Shown one piece after another: positions 34,255-41,473 of a stretch of DNA of 64,000 nucleotides. Within the stretch, counting starts at the first letter, position 1. Each line of letters starts with the position of its first letter. Under the pieces are notes generated by a model. The model was given only the letters and a program-made list of their open reading frames with translations. It made no database searches and was not told where the DNA came from. The stretch lies in contig DASZMV010000056.1 in assembly GCA_035551675.1 (NCBI GenBank), positions 62,001 through 126,000 of the forward strand. The letters run 5' to 3'. Source of the DNA: JAFECT01 sp035551675 (GTDB taxonomy: Bacteria; Pseudomonadota; Alphaproteobacteria; Caulobacterales; Caulobacteraceae). A program made the translations under genes and the position numbers.

Positions 34255-35814
34255 TCATGCGTTGCCGGGGATTTCGCATTTGTTGCTGGTTGCAGCCGTC
34301 TGCGCGCATGTCTTGACCATCAAGGCGCGGTTTCCGTCGGCGGACAGGTCGATAACAAAACCTCCGTCGGCGCATTTGACTTCGATAAGATCGCCGTCCC
34401 CGGCGTCGAGGCCGTGATCTTGAAATTCCGTCGCCACACAGGGCCGTCCGGCGGCGCGGAGAACCTCGCCGAGGTGCGCCAACAGCGCAGGTTTCAAGGC
34501 CAGCCTGCACGCGACGCGTCGCAGGCCTGCCGCGAAGCAGTCGTAGCTCTCGAATTTGCCGGTCGATTTGGCGGAAGGAATCAGCGCGAGCACGCCCGCC
34601 GGCCGCTGCGGGCAGGCAAACTCGAGCACGTCGCGATGCATCTTCTTGTCCGTTCCCATGATGACGTAGTCGGTTGCGTCGCAGGCGATACGATGGTCGC
34701 GCAGAGCCCGGCTGTAGTAAGCAAGGCGCGCCTGCATGGCCTGACCGTAGTCGGTCAAGGTGCACGAAATGCCCTCGACCTTGGCCTGAACACAGTCGAG
34801 GTGGCCCAGCATGACCCCCCACTTTGTGTCCAGGAAGAAGCCGGGTCGTCCGACGCAGCCGATTTCGAAGAAGTCGCGATGGTCCGGTGTGATGCCGGCA
34901 AAACGCTGGGCCGAAACCCGACAGGCCGGATCCGCGGCGCCCGCCCACGCCAGCAGGGTCTTTTGACGTTCGGCCTGGGGCGTGAACTTGCAGTCGTATT
35001 TGGTTTCGACCGCGAGACAGGTATAGGCCTGAACCGAGCCGTGCCGCGCGAGGTCGACGATGTAGCCGCTGCGCTCCCGGCAACGCACCTCGAAAACTTC
35101 ATGCTGCGGGTTGGTTCCCAGCGATCGCCGCTCACTGACGGTGCACGGCACGCCGGAGCGGTCGACCAGGCGCTGCATCTGCCGGTCGATGTCCGCGTTT
35201 TCCGGAAGCTTGCAGCGAGAATCGTGTTGCGTGATCCGATAGACCTCGTCCAGGGCGACGCAACTGTACGTCCGCACCGAGCCGTCCGCGAGCGCGCCCA
35301 AGAAGTATCCGACGCCCTCCTTGCATGCGACTTCATAGGCGGTGATCGGAACGGACTGGCCGCCGACCGGCAATGTGCCCCCGCCCTTGTAGATCGCGTT
35401 GCGCACGTCGCATCGGAGCTGGGCGGTTTGAATCAAGGCGGGTGTTTCTGCGATACCGCGTTGAACGGCCGTTTCTAGCGGCGAGGGAATCGACGGCGCC
35501 GGTCGCGTGGCGGCGATCTCCGCGATCTCGGCGAGCCGCGCCAGCGCGATGGTGCGGTACACGCCCGAAAACTCGCCGCGTTCCACGCGTTCGAGATAGT
35601 CGCGCAGCACGTTCGGATCGTCCGAGGTCTTGATCGACTCCCAGAACGCCAGCTCCATCGCGGTCTGCGACGGTTCTTCCCAGCGGTCCGAGCCCCCGGT
35701 CATCTGCAGGGTCTGGGGCGGCGACGGCGGCTCTTCGCCGGCGGACTGCGCCGCTGCGCCCGAGCACCAAGCGCACGCCGCCAGCACCATGAGCGCTTTG
35801 AAGATCGAACCCAT
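34255..35814 (-). CDS. secreted protein with five four-cysteine repeats
   Basis: 519 aa with a signal peptide (about residues 1-22), an acidic N-terminal region (25-125), and five tandem units of 65-80 residues. Each unit has four Cys in the pattern C-x20-28-C-x20-24-C-x8-15-C: C135/164/185/201, C224/245/266/275, C298/320/341/351, C378/401/426/436 and C459/481/503/513. The second Cys is preceded by a FE(V/I)-type strand and followed by G-(Y/F) and hydrophobics. Twenty ordered cysteines imply disulfide-stabilised repeats outside the cytoplasm. Function unknown; surface binding is a guess. Confidence 0.7.
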   Translation of the reverse strand: MGSIFKALMVLAACAWCSGAAAQSAGEEPPSPPQTLQMTGGSDRWEEPSQTAMELAFWESIKTSDDPNVLRDYLERVERGEFSGVYRTIALARLAEIAEIAATRPAPSIPSPLETAVQRGIAETPALIQTAQLRCDVRNAIYKGGGTLPVGGQSVPITAYEVACKEGVGYFLGALADGSVRTYSCVALDEVYRITQHDSRCKLPENADIDRQMQRLVDRSGVPCTVSERRSLGTNPQHEVFEVRCRERSGYIVDLARHGSVQAYTCLAVETKYDCKFTPQAERQKTLLAWAGAADPACRVSAQRFAGITPDHRDFFEIGCVGRPGFFLDTKWGVMLGHLDCVQAKVEGISCTLTDYGQAMQARLAYYSRALRDHRIACDATDYVIMGTDKKMHRDVLEFACPQRPAGVLALIPSAKSTGKFESYDCFAAGLRRVACRLALKPALLAHLGEVLRAAGRPCVATEFQDHGLDAGDGDLIEVKCADGGFVIDLSADGNRALMVKTCAQTAATSNKCEIPGNA

Positions 35815-35816
35815 CG

Positions 35817-36662
35817 TCAGCCCCCCGCCTGCACCCTAGCACGAGCGACCCGGCCGCACGAGTGCGCGGCTCCAGGCCGCCGGCGGCGCACCACGATCAC
35901 CTCCGATCCCGATGCGGTTCGAACCGGATCCGGGTTGCCGGCCTCGTCGACATAGAAGACGGACTCTTCGACCTGAGCGGCGGCAAGCGACGCGCCGCCG
36001 CGCCGCCGCACGATCAAAGGCCGGCGCGGATGCAGATGATCTCGCGCGAGTTGGAGCCCTTCGGTCAGCAAGGACCGGCGTTCGAGCTGTCCGCGTGCAA
36101 TCTCCGCCTCCGCCCTGCCCGCGATCCTTTGCAGCGCCCACGCGGGCCAGTCGTGCAGTACGCACACCGCATAGAGCTCCGCGCTCCTGAGCGGTCCCAG
36201 CGTCTTCCACAGCGCGCTTAGCGACGCGGTCGCCGCCGCGTCACCGTCGCCGCCGTCGTTCTGCGCGGTTCGCCGGTTCTCGATCACGCGCCAGACCTCG
36301 GCGATTTCCTCCGCGGTCATGTCCTGGATGCGCCGCGCATCGACGCCCGACGTCTCCGGCGCCTGCTCCAGCGCGATCGTCATCCGGCGCGCCTGCAACC
36401 CGGCGCGTCGATAGAGTCGCGCGTAGGCGTGGCCGGCCGCGGCCAGCGGTCCTTCGATCCAGCCGCGCGCGGCCATGGCGTCGAGCGGGTTCTCCGCGGC
36501 GCGCAAGTCGTCCGCGCTCGCGCGATCGACGCCCAGGATGCGGCGGCGGCGTTCGATGACCTCGCGGTTCGGTTTGTTGTTCGTCTTCGACGGACCGCCG
36601 CTGACGCGCTGGCCCGACGGATAGCGCAATCCCGGCTTGCGCGGCCTCCCCTTGCCGCTCAT
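35817..36662 (-). CDS. hypothetical protein of prophage region
   Basis: 281 aa, no membrane segment. The basic N-terminus (MSGKGRPRKPGLRYPSG) and helical middle (REVIERRRRILGVDRASADDL) suggest a nucleic-acid-associated protein, but no family is recognised. It starts 4 nt inside the preceding 102-aa gene (ATGA), the third of three overlapping minus-strand genes transcribed from the repressor control region. Confidence 0.55.
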   Translation of the reverse strand: MSGKGRPRKPGLRYPSGQRVSGGPSKTNNKPNREVIERRRRILGVDRASADDLRAAENPLDAMAARGWIEGPLAAAGHAYARLYRRAGLQARRMTIALEQAPETSGVDARRIQDMTAEEIAEVWRVIENRRTAQNDGGDGDAAATASLSALWKTLGPLRSAELYAVCVLHDWPAWALQRIAGRAEAEIARGQLERRSLLTEGLQLARDHLHPRRPLIVRRRGGASLAAAQVEESVFYVDEAGNPDPVRTASGSEVIVVRRRRPGAAHSCGRVARARVQAGG

Positions 36663-36967
36663 TCGGAGACCCCGTTGTCGTCGCCGCCCTTGAAAGCGCC
36701 GAACACCGAAGCGATGGTGGGCGCATTACTTCTGGGAAGCGCGTGCGCCAGTTTGGCGCGAAGGTGGGTGCGGGTCATGTGTTCCAGCGCCTTGGCATAG
36801 GCGTCGAAGCGCGGTCCGAGCGCGGCCTTCGCCGCTTCGAAGTCCGCCAGCGCCCTCGCCCGCGCGCCCGTGTCCCGCTGGCCACGCTTCTTCACCTGCA
36901 GCGCGCGTTCGCCCGCCGCCTCGAGCGGTCGCAACATCTCGCGCCGGAACGTCAGTCGCGCTTTCAT
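36659..36967 (-). CDS. hypothetical helical protein of prophage region
   Basis: 102 aa, almost entirely charged helix (LTFRREMLRPLEAAGERALQVKKRG, ADFEAAKAALGPRFDAYAKALEHM), possibly a coiled coil. The ATG overlaps the end of the HTH gene and its own stop overlaps the next ATG, so it is translationally coupled on both sides. Function unknown. Confidence 0.55.
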   Translation of the reverse strand: MKARLTFRREMLRPLEAAGERALQVKKRGQRDTGARARALADFEAAKAALGPRFDAYAKALEHMTRTHLRAKLAHALPRSNAPTIASVFGAFKGGDDNGVSE

Positions 36968-37518
36968 CGCGGGCGCACCGCCGCGCGACCGCGCTCGGCG
37001 AGCCGATAGACATCGTCGTCTTGCGTGACGAAGCCGCGATCGCGCAGTTCGGCCAGCGCCGGCGATAAGCGCACGTCCGGCTCGCCGAGCCACTCCGCCA
37101 ATCGCGGCAAGCTGGCCTCGCCGCCGAGCGGACCGGCCAGGTCCTCGATGATTTCGCGCGCGAGCGGCGACAACACGCGACCGACCGGCCGGCCGGGCCG
37201 GCGCGCGGTCACTGCCTGCGCGGCGAGGTGCTTCACGACCAACCCCTTCGAACAGGCGAAGCGCGCTGCGATCTCCGTAGGGCTCCAGCCATCGCGATAG
37301 AGCGCCGCCGCATTGGCCGCTTCGAAGGCCGAGCGCGCCGGCCGCCGCGGCGGCTGGTGCTGCAGCCGCCACAGCTTGGCCGCCACGGCGCCCCGGCTGA
37401 CACCCAGGGCCTGGGCGATGCGGGCGTGTGTGCCGCCCTCCCCGGCAAGCCGGCGCAGGGCCTCGAGCTGCTCGCGGGTCCAGGGGATACGCCTTGCGGG
37501 GGTCGGGGGTCTGTTCAT
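36964..37518 (-). CDS. HTH protein, GcrA-like N-terminus plus winged-helix C-terminus
   Basis: 184 aa. Residues 12-55 (WTREQLEALRRLAGEGGTHARIAQALGVSRGAVAAKLWRL) resemble the Myb/GcrA DNA-binding start. A second HTH (WSPTEIAARFACSKGLVVKHL) and a winged-helix-like end (LSPALAELRDRGFVTQDDDVYRL) follow. It is transcribed divergently from the S24 repressor, with operators between. It heads an overlapping three-gene operon. Probably a prophage regulator or early DNA-binding protein. Confidence 0.65.
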   Translation of the reverse strand: MNRPPTPARRIPWTREQLEALRRLAGEGGTHARIAQALGVSRGAVAAKLWRLQHQPPRRPARSAFEAANAAALYRDGWSPTEIAARFACSKGLVVKHLAAQAVTARRPGRPVGRVLSPLAREIIEDLAGPLGGEASLPRLAEWLGEPDVRLSPALAELRDRGFVTQDDDVYRLAERGRAAVRPR

Positions 37519-37527
37519 GGCCCGGAA

Positions 37528-37622
37528 AGTGCACCTGGCGCACAATCGAGTCAATGAAAATGTGCATGCCGTGCGCTAGCGTGGCGTGCGATCTGGCGCG
37601 AGAAATGTGCATGACGCGAGCA
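37528..37622. promoter_or_regulatory. divergent operator region with three repressor sites
   Basis: Three 17-bp sites share a 7-3-7 layout with half-site TGTGCAT or close variants: 37528-37544 (AGTGCAC ctg GCGCACA), 37561-37577 (TGTGCAT gcc GTGCGCT) and 37606-37622 (TGTGCAT gac GCGAGCA). The first two centres are 33 bp apart, three helical turns. The third overlaps the repressor start codon, which suggests autoregulation. Confidence 0.6.
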
Positions 37623-38219
37623 GTCGCCCCGCAAACCCCTCACCGCCTGCGCGCCTGGCGCAAACAGCGGCGGCTGACCCTAGAGCAGCTCGCCGACCAG
37701 ATCGGCATGTCGCATCAGAACCTCGGCCGCATCGAGCGCGGCGAAGTCCCGCTCTCCAGCGACCGCATCGCCGACATCGCCCGCGCGCTGGAGGTCGAAC
37801 CCGCCGACCTGTTCCGCGATCCGACCGGCCCCGCCGCCCAGCCCGGTCTCGTGCCCCTGGTCGGCTATGTCGGCGCCGGCGCGGAGGCGCACTTCTATGC
37901 CTCGACCGATGTTCTGGACTACGTTCCCGCGCCCGAAGGCTCGACGGAACGCACCCGCGCCGCCCAGATCCGAGGCGAGAGTCTGGGTCCCCTGCTGGAC
38001 CAGTGGCTGCTCTACTACGACGACGTCCGCACCCCGGTGACGCCGGACCTGGTCGGCAAGCTCTGTATCGTCGGCCTCCCCGACGACCGGGTGCTGGTCA
38101 AGAAGCTCCAGCCCAGCCGCAGCGCGGGCCTCTACCACCTCATCTCCAACACCGAAGCGCCGATCCTGGACCAGGAAGTGCTCTGGGCCGCTCTCGTCCG
38201 GCAGATGAGTCCCCGCTAG
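37605..38219 (+). CDS. XRE-family S24 phage repressor (CI/LexA-like)
   Basis: 204 aa from ATG 37605 (an ATG at 37611 is also possible). Residues 13-72 are an XRE helix-turn-helix (LTLEQLADQIGMSHQNLGRIERGEV). The linker has a candidate Ala-Gly self-cleavage site in GYVGAGAEA (near 90). The S24 peptidase has Ser126 (RGESLGPL) and Lys166/167 (VLVKKLQ). This fits a prophage maintenance repressor that cleaves itself on RecA activation. Matching operators lie on both sides of the gene. Confidence 0.82.
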   Translation: MCMTRAVAPQTPHRLRAWRKQRRLTLEQLADQIGMSHQNLGRIERGEVPLSSDRIADIARALEVEPADLFRDPTGPAAQPGLVPLVGYVGAGAEAHFYASTDVLDYVPAPEGSTERTRAAQIRGESLGPLLDQWLLYYDDVRTPVTPDLVGKLCIVGLPDDRVLVKKLQPSRSAGLYHLISNTEAPILDQEVLWAALVRQMSPR

Positions 38220-38239
38220 ACCGGCGGTCGCACCAGGAA

Positions 38240-38292
38240 AGTGCATGATGTGAACAACGGGGCTTGACGGTTATGTGCATATAATGCACAAT
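38240..38292 (+). promoter_or_regulatory. early promoter overlapped by two repressor operators
   Basis: Operators at 38240-38256 (AGTGCAT gat GTGAACA) and 38274-38290 (TGTGCAT ata ATGCACA, a perfect dyad) have centres 34 bp apart. The -35 TTGACG (38264-38269) lies between them and a -10-like CACAAT (38287-38292) is 17 nt further on, so the perfect operator covers the promoter. Repression of the plus-strand early gene at 38319 is inferred. Confidence 0.65.
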
Positions 38293-38318
38293 ATCTCCCG
38301 ACGCAAGGGGAGACGCCC

Positions 38319-38789
38319 ATGTTCGACCACATCGCCGATCCGGACATCCGCCGCGAAGCCGAGCGGCTGCGCCGGGGCGAACTGGTCCGGCGCGATGCGG
38401 CCTTCGCGCGCCATCGCCGCGCCGCCCACGACAGCGTGCCGGTAACCGCCGATCCGGTCGAACTGACCTCCGATACCGCGATCGAACGCGCCGCCGCCAA
38501 CATCGTCGCCGGCCGCCGCGCCTGGCGCAAAACACCCGAGGGCCGCTTCGTCCTCGCCCTCAACGACATCCGCGCCGCCCTCGAACGCGCGGGCTATGCC
38601 GAAGACGCCGCCCGCGCCGCCCAGAACCGCGACTTCAACGGCGAACGCGAAACCTGCGAACACTGGGCCGGCGCTCTGTGCGACGTAGCGAGGCAATTAA
38701 AATCGGCCGCCCTCGACGCTCAACTCGCAGCGATCGATGCGACGGCGTGCGAAGTTGCGCCTGAGCGCGTGGACGCGACCGCGGCCTAG
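38319..38789 (+). CDS. hypothetical early protein of prophage region
   Basis: 156 aa, helical and charged (MFDHIADPDIRREAERLRRGEL), ending in SAALDAQLAAIDATA and a short Glu/Val/Ala tail. It is the first gene after the operator-controlled promoter, like a cro/early gene, but no HTH is seen. Its last residues reappear as a stranded fragment at 41429-41473. Confidence 0.55.
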   Translation: MFDHIADPDIRREAERLRRGELVRRDAAFARHRRAAHDSVPVTADPVELTSDTAIERAAANIVAGRRAWRKTPEGRFVLALNDIRAALERAGYAEDAARAAQNRDFNGERETCEHWAGALCDVARQLKSAALDAQLAAIDATACEVAPERVDATAA

Positions 38790-38830
38790 GCGATCGCGGG
38801 CTTGTGCGCTTGCAACTGCTCGCAACCGCA
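38786..38830 (-). pseudogene. possible stranded C-terminal fragment of an M50-type gene
   Basis: Read on the minus strand, the bases just beyond the early gene encode EQLQAHKPAIA and a stop. The intact M50-like protein at 41470 ends FEALQAHRLAIA. In both places the two convergent stop codons overlap within CCTAGGC. Upstream of the matching residues the frame closes quickly, so only a remnant is left. Confidence 0.4.
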
Positions 38831-39007
38831 CGCGGGCCCGAAATGGCTACTTGCAGCACACTAATTCGGCTCGCTCAGTGGCTGCCGATGTTCACGCCGA
38901 TCCGTCCGTTTTCGCCAGCGGACCGCTTTCTACCCCTTGCCGACCTGTAGACCCTTTACTAACTCGCTCCAACGTTCAGGCAGCCACGAGAGGAATACGA
39001 GAATGCC

Positions 39008-39724
39008 GTGCAGGACCTAACACATAAACCCGTTTCGGCGTTCGTCGCCGCTGTCGGCTCATTTGGTCAGGATGGGAATTTCGAGCTAGAAGGCACGGCT
39101 TTCATGGTCGGTGCTCGTGGATTCATGCTCACCGCGGCCCACGTTGTTGACGCACTCAAGACTAAGACGCGGCCGGTTGCAATGTTCATGGATCATACGG
39201 GTGCCTCTCTGACGGCGAAAATCGTCGACTTCGAGAGCCACGACATCCAAGATGCAGCGGTTCTGAAGCTCGAAGGCAGCGACTGGGCCTCCATCCACGA
39301 TCTTTCAGCAGAGCGCCAATTTGGCTCTGCAGAGGTGATGATGTGGGCCTACCCCGAAGTTGCCGCAAAGGAGCATCAAAATACCGTTCCGCCCGCGCAT
39401 CCCGACGCATCAAAAGTTCAGCCTGATCTCATCTACTTCCAAGGCTACGTCCGGCGACGGGTGAGCCGCGAGCTTCCCGTCGCGATCCTGCGAGGCAACG
39501 CCTTTTACGAAGTGAGCCAGATCGGCGGAGCTTGCGCGTCCGGCGCGCCCATCACGCTCCGAGTTCCAGGGAAACTGTGGCAGGTCGTTGGCATCTACAT
39601 CGGCGAACAGACGAGCGACGCTCGCCGCGAGATCGGCATTGCAGTGCGCGTCGACGCCATATTGGACTGGGTCCCGCGTATTGTCGGCTCCCCGGTTGTG
39701 CACGAGCGCCACACCCATACCTGA
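39008..39724 (+). CDS. trypsin-like serine protease, cytoplasmic
   Basis: 238 aa from GTG 39008. Chymotrypsin-fold motifs: FMLTAAHVVDAL (His45), HDIQDAAVL (Asp82) and GGACASGAP (Ser178, with the GxSG form altered to ACASG). There is no signal peptide or PDZ domain, unlike DegP/HtrA, so it probably acts inside the cell. The gene looks visibly more AT-rich than its surroundings, consistent with horizontal acquisition. It lies in the cargo stretch of the prophage region. A host or phage target is unknown. Confidence 0.72.
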   Translation: MQDLTHKPVSAFVAAVGSFGQDGNFELEGTAFMVGARGFMLTAAHVVDALKTKTRPVAMFMDHTGASLTAKIVDFESHDIQDAAVLKLEGSDWASIHDLSAERQFGSAEVMMWAYPEVAAKEHQNTVPPAHPDASKVQPDLIYFQGYVRRRVSRELPVAILRGNAFYEVSQIGGACASGAPITLRVPGKLWQVVGIYIGEQTSDARREIGIAVRVDAILDWVPRIVGSPVVHERHTHT

Positions 39725-39801
39725 ATTGTGATATTGGTAGAAGAACCACGAGAATGTTCTCTGGCCGCAGGCTGAGCCTAGCGCGCCTACGCCGACCCGT
39801 A

Positions 39802-39821
39802 CCGGACATTAGGAAGGTCCG
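39802..39821. repeat. 20-bp direct repeat, left copy
   Basis: CCGGACATTAGGAAGGTCCG, identical to 41258-41277. It contains the stop codon of the S41-like gene. Together the copies bound a 1.46-kb unit holding that single gene. Confidence 0.9.
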
Positions 39822-41206
39822 TTTTGAGACTGCAAGTCATTGGCCTTGGGTTTAGCGCGCTGAATCAGCGAGGCGACGGCCTGCAGTCCAGGGTCCTGCC
39901 CATCCAGGTAGTTACCGATCGTCCAGGGCGCAGGCGCCTGCGGATCGAGGCTTTGGACTTCCAAGGGCACGCGGCCGCAAGCCTCAAACTCGGCCGCCTC
40001 CTCAGGAGGCGTTCCGGTTGGACTTCCTGGCTGAGCGATGGAGACGAAACAATCTCGGTAACCTCGGCAGCCGGTACGAAAGTCGTAGCGCTGGGTCGAG
40101 GGCAGCAACATGACGCCCGCGTGAGGCAAGTCCTTGAAATCCCCTTCCGAGAAGAACATCAGTCGGTCCCCCGGCGGTTCGCCCACTATGACGACCCGAT
40201 CGCCTCCGGCCTGTTTCAGATAGGCGACGCTGGCCATTCCGGCCGACACATCCGCCGGCCCCATGAGTACGAAGAACCGACCCTGTGCGGGCAGAGCTGA
40301 CGGCCAAGCCCGCATGAAGTCGCGGTTGAGCAGAAAGTTTCCCCCTGTGTCCCAGCGCATGTCGAGTACGACATTCGCCCGACCCAGGCGCTTGCGGTTC
40401 GCCTCGGCCTCGTTGAGGAAATCGAGCAGCTTCTGCCTGGGGGTATCGACGTTGCCCCTGAGCTGGATGACCACGGCGTCCAGGTCGGCGGCGTCGCGCC
40501 AACGATAGATCGTGGCGGGGTCCTGAAGCGCCCAAGGCGTACGATCTGCGGACGGAAGACGAGGCCAGTCGGCTTCGCGCGCCGTCGGGGTCAGCGACCG
40601 CTCGACGATCTGACCGCCAACAAGGCGGATACGGTATCGCGCGATCTCGGGATTGTCGGCCACGCCCAGCGCATTCAGCAGATCGATGCGATTGAGAAGC
40701 GTCGCAAACGTCAAGTCGCGATGGACGTCGAGGCCGCCGGTGAGTGAGCGGCCGGCTTTCTTCAGCGCGGACACTCCGCGGCCATCGACCGAGATGAGTT
40801 CGCCGCCGAGAAGATCGGCGTCCGACGGGTCGGCCAGGGTGACGAAAAACCGACCGCCTAGATCGGTGAAGCCGAGCGGCGCCCCCGTCTTACGGCTGAA
40901 GAAGCAGCTGGAATGAAGATTGTCCGCAAGCGCGGCGATCTGGCAGATCGCCACAGTGAAGGCCGCGTCGGACAGATGACCGGCCTCCCGCTCCAGCTTG
41001 GCCAACCGCCGCGCGGCCTCGACACGGGCTGCAGGGGAATAGGCGGCGGAAGGCTCGAAAATCTCACGCCGGAAAACGGCGACGTCTTCTATTTGGCCTT
41101 GGCCTGTCGGCGACTGTGCGACCGCCCAGTTGGCGAGTGCGAACGCCAGCGCCAAGCCAGAGGCGGCGAATAGCGCGGCGTTGGCCACGGTGCGGCGAAG
41201 TTTCAT
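39809..41206 (-). CDS. S41-family-like peptidase, exported
   Basis: 465 aa from ATG 41206, with a signal/anchor segment (LFAASGLALAFALANWAVAQ). The C-terminal half has the S41 (tail-specific protease/crotonase) layout: VVIQLRGNVDTPR, NVVLDMRWDTGGNF, FFVLMGPADVSAGMASVAYLKQ (candidate nucleophile Ser) and VVIVGEPPGD. An N-terminal helical domain replaces the PDZ seen in Ctp proteases. Probably a periplasmic peptidase. It is the only gene between two identical 20-bp repeats. Confidence 0.72.
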   Translation of the reverse strand: MKLRRTVANAALFAASGLALAFALANWAVAQSPTGQGQIEDVAVFRREIFEPSAAYSPAARVEAARRLAKLEREAGHLSDAAFTVAICQIAALADNLHSSCFFSRKTGAPLGFTDLGGRFFVTLADPSDADLLGGELISVDGRGVSALKKAGRSLTGGLDVHRDLTFATLLNRIDLLNALGVADNPEIARYRIRLVGGQIVERSLTPTAREADWPRLPSADRTPWALQDPATIYRWRDAADLDAVVIQLRGNVDTPRQKLLDFLNEAEANRKRLGRANVVLDMRWDTGGNFLLNRDFMRAWPSALPAQGRFFVLMGPADVSAGMASVAYLKQAGGDRVVIVGEPPGDRLMFFSEGDFKDLPHAGVMLLPSTQRYDFRTGCRGYRDCFVSIAQPGSPTGTPPEEAAEFEACGRVPLEVQSLDPQAPAPWTIGNYLDGQDPGLQAVASLIQRAKPKANDLQSQNGPS

Positions 41207-41257
41207 GACGGCGAGAGTGTCCGGTTTCCGCACCGATGTGAAGGACTGCTTTCCCCA

Positions 41258-41277
41258 CCGGACATTAGGAAGGTCCG
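41258..41277. repeat. 20-bp direct repeat, right copy
   Basis: Identical to the copy at 39802-39821. Its first bases also form the right arm of a short palindrome with TGTCCGGT at 41218-41225 (arm ACCGGACA at 41257-41264). Confidence 0.9.
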
Positions 41278-41281
41278 GAAC

Positions 41282-41430
41282 GAATACGTCGACACGATAC
41301 CTATTCCCCCTCTATCGCAACAACCCCAACCGTTCCGGCGTTGCGCTCTTCGGCTCGCAGGGCACGCTTGGCGACACGACATGACAACCCAGCAGACGTC
41401 CGAGGGAATAGGTATCGTGTCGACGTATTC
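41282..41430. repeat. perfect 26-bp inverted repeat around about 97 bp
   Basis: The arms at 41282-41307 and 41405-41430 are exact reverse complements and contain GTCGACACGATACC. The arrangement resembles REP/BIME-type palindromic units spread by REP-associated tyrosine transposases. No transposase gene lies in this window and the loop has no ORF. Confidence 0.85.
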
Positions 41431-41473
41431 CGCTGCACTTGACGCGCAACTGGCGGCGATGGACGAGGCCTAG
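41429..41473 (+). pseudogene. stranded C-terminal fragment of the early prophage gene
   Basis: In frame, it encodes SAALDAQLAAMDEA then TAG, against SAALDAQLAAIDATA at the end of the 38319-38789 gene. The nucleotide sequence differs at many third positions. It begins exactly where the 26-bp inverted repeat ends and has no start of its own. Confidence 0.55.
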
